Shown here: piece after piece, positions 62,679 to 64,000 of the stretch
Position numbering within the stretch: the first letter of the stretch is position 1
Layout of the letters: the number at the start of each line of letters is the position of its first letter
Origin: Hydrogenimonas cancrithermarum
GTDB taxonomy: Bacteria > Campylobacterota > Campylobacteria > Campylobacterales > Hydrogenimonadaceae
Reading direction: 5' to 3'
Assembly (NCBI RefSeq): GCF_030296055.1
Contig: NZ_AP027370.1
Coordinates: 124,001-188,000, forward strand
Length of the DNA: 64,000 nucleotides
The notes under the pieces: generated by a model
Seen by the model: only the letters and a program-made list of their open reading frames with translations
What the model was told of the DNA's origin: nothing
Databases searched by the model: none
Made by a program: the position numbers and the translations under genes

Positions 62679-63929
62679 TTAATCTCCGTTCATATATTCG
62701 ACCATTCGACGGTCATACCCGTAGATATCTTTTACGAAGTGAATCTCGCCCGCTTCATCCACGAAAGCCGTCATGTAGAGGATATATATCGGCAACGGTC
62801 GTGGCAATCCGACGAGTTTCTCCTCTTTTTTCAGAAGTTCTTCGACGATCCTCTTGTAACGCCATACGCCCGTACCATTCTCGTAAAGTGCGTGAAAGAG
62901 CTCTATCGGTTTTTCTACGCGAATGCATCCCGAGCTTTTCGCCCGGTTGTCGTATCGGAAAAGATAGTCGTCCGGCGTATCGTGGATATAGACGTCGAAT
63001 TCGTTGGGGAACATGAACTTGACGAATCCCAGATAGTTTTTCTCTCCCGGTTTCTGCAAAAAGATATAGGGGATATCCGCGTTATCGTAACGATGCCAGT
63101 CGATACTTCTCATATCGATCGAGTCGTTGCCGTCGGCACGCTGGGTCACGACGATACCGATACTCTCCAAATAGTCGAACCGGCCCGCTTTCAGCTTGGG
63201 AAGAATATCTTCCGCGACAATGGTTTTCGGTGCTCGCCAGTATGGGTTGAGCACCGCATAGGTCAGCGTATCCGAAATCATCGGGGTGGCCCTCTCTTTC
63301 CGTCCGACCACCGTTTTCATCGAAAGCACACACCTGTTATCACGATAGAGCGCCAGTGTAAAGGTTGGAATGTTCGCAGCGATGAAGTCATGGCTGCCAG
63401 TCGTCAGCCAGCGAAGCCGAACGATATTGATTTTGATCGTTTCGACTCTTTTTTGTACCGGGACATTCATGGCTTCGAGGGTATCGGGCCCGACGATCCC
63501 GTCGGCTTTGAGAGCGTGGCGGAGCTGAAAACGGCGCACTGCATCGGCAAGTTCCCTGTCGAAGGTTCGGTTCGCATCAAGCGAACAGTTATAGTCGCCG
63601 GTGACACAGAGGCGCGATCTTATGGCAGGGACCGCATCGTGCAGGTCGCCCGTTTTCAGGATCGGAAAATTGTCGGGAATGACGGGCCAGCCACCATCGA
63701 ATGCGATATTTTCATACTTCGAAAGGGCATTTTCAAGACGCTGAAGCAGAATGTTCTCTCCATTCGAAGAGAGATTGGCTTCACGTTTGTCGATGCCGAT
63801 CTGTCCAGGGTAGACGGCATATGGGTCGAGTTTTTCGTAACCTTCGCCGATCCATTTCGATCCGCTCCCGGCAAACAGGCAGATGCCACCTAAAAGAAGC
63901 AAAGAGGCAAGCGTTCGGCAAAGGGACAT
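62679..63929 (-). CDS. ldtD: L,D-transpeptidase of the YcbB/LdtD type
   Basis: A 416-residue exported cell-wall enzyme. Signal peptide to about residue 22; a peptidoglycan-binding domain around AVRRFQLRHALKADGIVGPD; a YkuD catalytic domain in which IHDTPDDYLF and SSGCIRVEKP hold the catalytic His and Cys. It forms 3-3 crosslinks. It lies upstream of mepK on the same strand, 68 bases apart, pairing a crosslink-forming and a crosslink-cutting enzyme. It starts five bases after the preceding cysS-like stop. Confidence 0.93.
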   Translation of the reverse strand: MSLCRTLASLLLLGGICLFAGSGSKWIGEGYEKLDPYAVYPGQIGIDKREANLSSNGENILLQRLENALSKYENIAFDGGWPVIPDNFPILKTGDLHDAVPAIRSRLCVTGDYNCSLDANRTFDRELADAVRRFQLRHALKADGIVGPDTLEAMNVPVQKRVETIKINIVRLRWLTTGSHDFIAANIPTFTLALYRDNRCVLSMKTVVGRKERATPMISDTLTYAVLNPYWRAPKTIVAEDILPKLKAGRFDYLESIGIVVTQRADGNDSIDMRSIDWHRYDNADIPYIFLQKPGEKNYLGFVKFMFPNEFDVYIHDTPDDYLFRYDNRAKSSGCIRVEKPIELFHALYENGTGVWRYKRIVEELLKKEEKLVGLPRPLPIYILYMTAFVDEAGEIHFVKDIYGYDRRMVEYMNGD

Positions 63930-63934
63930 GCCGG

Positions 63935-64000
63935 CTACTCTCTCTTCTCCCAGACAGTCCCCTGCGGCGTATCCATCAGCTCGATCCCCATCTGTGCCAA
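63935..64000 (-). CDS. cysS: C-terminal tail of cysteinyl-tRNA synthetase (partial)
   Basis: Twenty-one codons enter from the right edge and end at TAG 63937-63935. The tail MGIELMDTPQGTVWEK matches the ending I know from CysS proteins (GI-x-x-x-DTPQGTxW). Only this part is visible, so the call rests on one short motif. It ends five bases before the ldtD ATG, suggesting one transcript. Confidence 0.6.
   Translation of the reverse strand: MAQMGIELMDTPQGTVWEKRE

Overview
The window reads as a chromosomal segment of a free-living Campylobacterota (Epsilonproteobacteria), probably a hydrogen- or sulfur-oxidising chemolithotroph of the Hydrogenimonas/Sulfurovum/Sulfurimonas kind; the genus cannot be fixed from sequence reading alone. 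Pointers are a Wolinella-type fumarate reductase (FrdC-FrdA-FrdB) next to a non-classical SdhA-SdhB-SdhE complex, a sulfide:quinone reductase family protein, an epsilon-type DapD, a RibBA whose GTP cyclohydrolase half is degenerate, and a pyrD-M16-dapA-SDR cluster like that of Campylobacter. Promoters are mostly bare TATAAT boxes without a clear -35, and genes overlap heavily through ATGA or TGATG junctions.

Layout. 1-5,000: end of an unknown gene, tRNA-Thr, dapD, an ArsC-like reductase, an ABC-F ATPase with a SUI1-like factor, and a secreted Cys-rich protein behind an FNR-like box. 5,019-17,521: a two-sided efflux and lipid island. An EmrAB-TolC-type tripartite pump runs leftward. A TetR regulator, patatin, HlyD, MFS, PAP2, RbbA-like double ABC ATPase, two ABC-2 permeases and a small winged-helix-like protein run rightward as one chain. 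17,561-20,408: a chemoreceptor with a haem-binding motif, then leftward msrA-BFD ferredoxin-RHH and a 55-residue protein. 20,421-24,190: sulfide:quinone reductase, then an AT-rich stretch with two small exported proteins and gene remnants, ending at tRNA-fMet and tRNA-Gln.

24,474-37,683: ribBA-like, a YbgC-like thioesterase, a periplasmic protein, a family-4 uracil-DNA glycosylase, superoxide reductase, the sdhABE and frdCAB operons, thiL and truD. 37,906-44,179: a beta-barrel outer-membrane protein, a 1,053-residue propeller lipoprotein and a soluble protein joining a Clp-like AAA domain to an FtsH-like AAA/M41 protease. 44,308-48,226: a small accessory, possibly defensive, cluster (Mrr, HepT/MntA, a cysteine-less IscU-like protein, a duplicated acidic protein, a topoisomerase-tail zinc protein) with repeated GGGTCAGGG motifs at its joints.

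48,365-64,000: dbpA, a YaiI-like protein, a di-haem cytochrome c behind a perfect FNR-type box, a YajG-like lipoprotein, and a long leftward housekeeping operon (pyrD, M16 peptidase, dapA, FabI/FabL-like SDR, pgsA, rseP, yggS, phosphoribosyltransferase). Then come a class II ribonucleotide reductase, the ldtD-mepK cell-wall pair and the tail of what looks like cysS.

The strongest candidates for something undescribed are the Clp/FtsH fusion protease, the combined efflux and lipid-enzyme operon with its divergent TetR control region, and the Mrr/HEPN-MNT cluster with its cysteine-less IscU-like protein and duplicated acidic gene. All functional statements rest on motif and family recognition by eye; no database search was possible.
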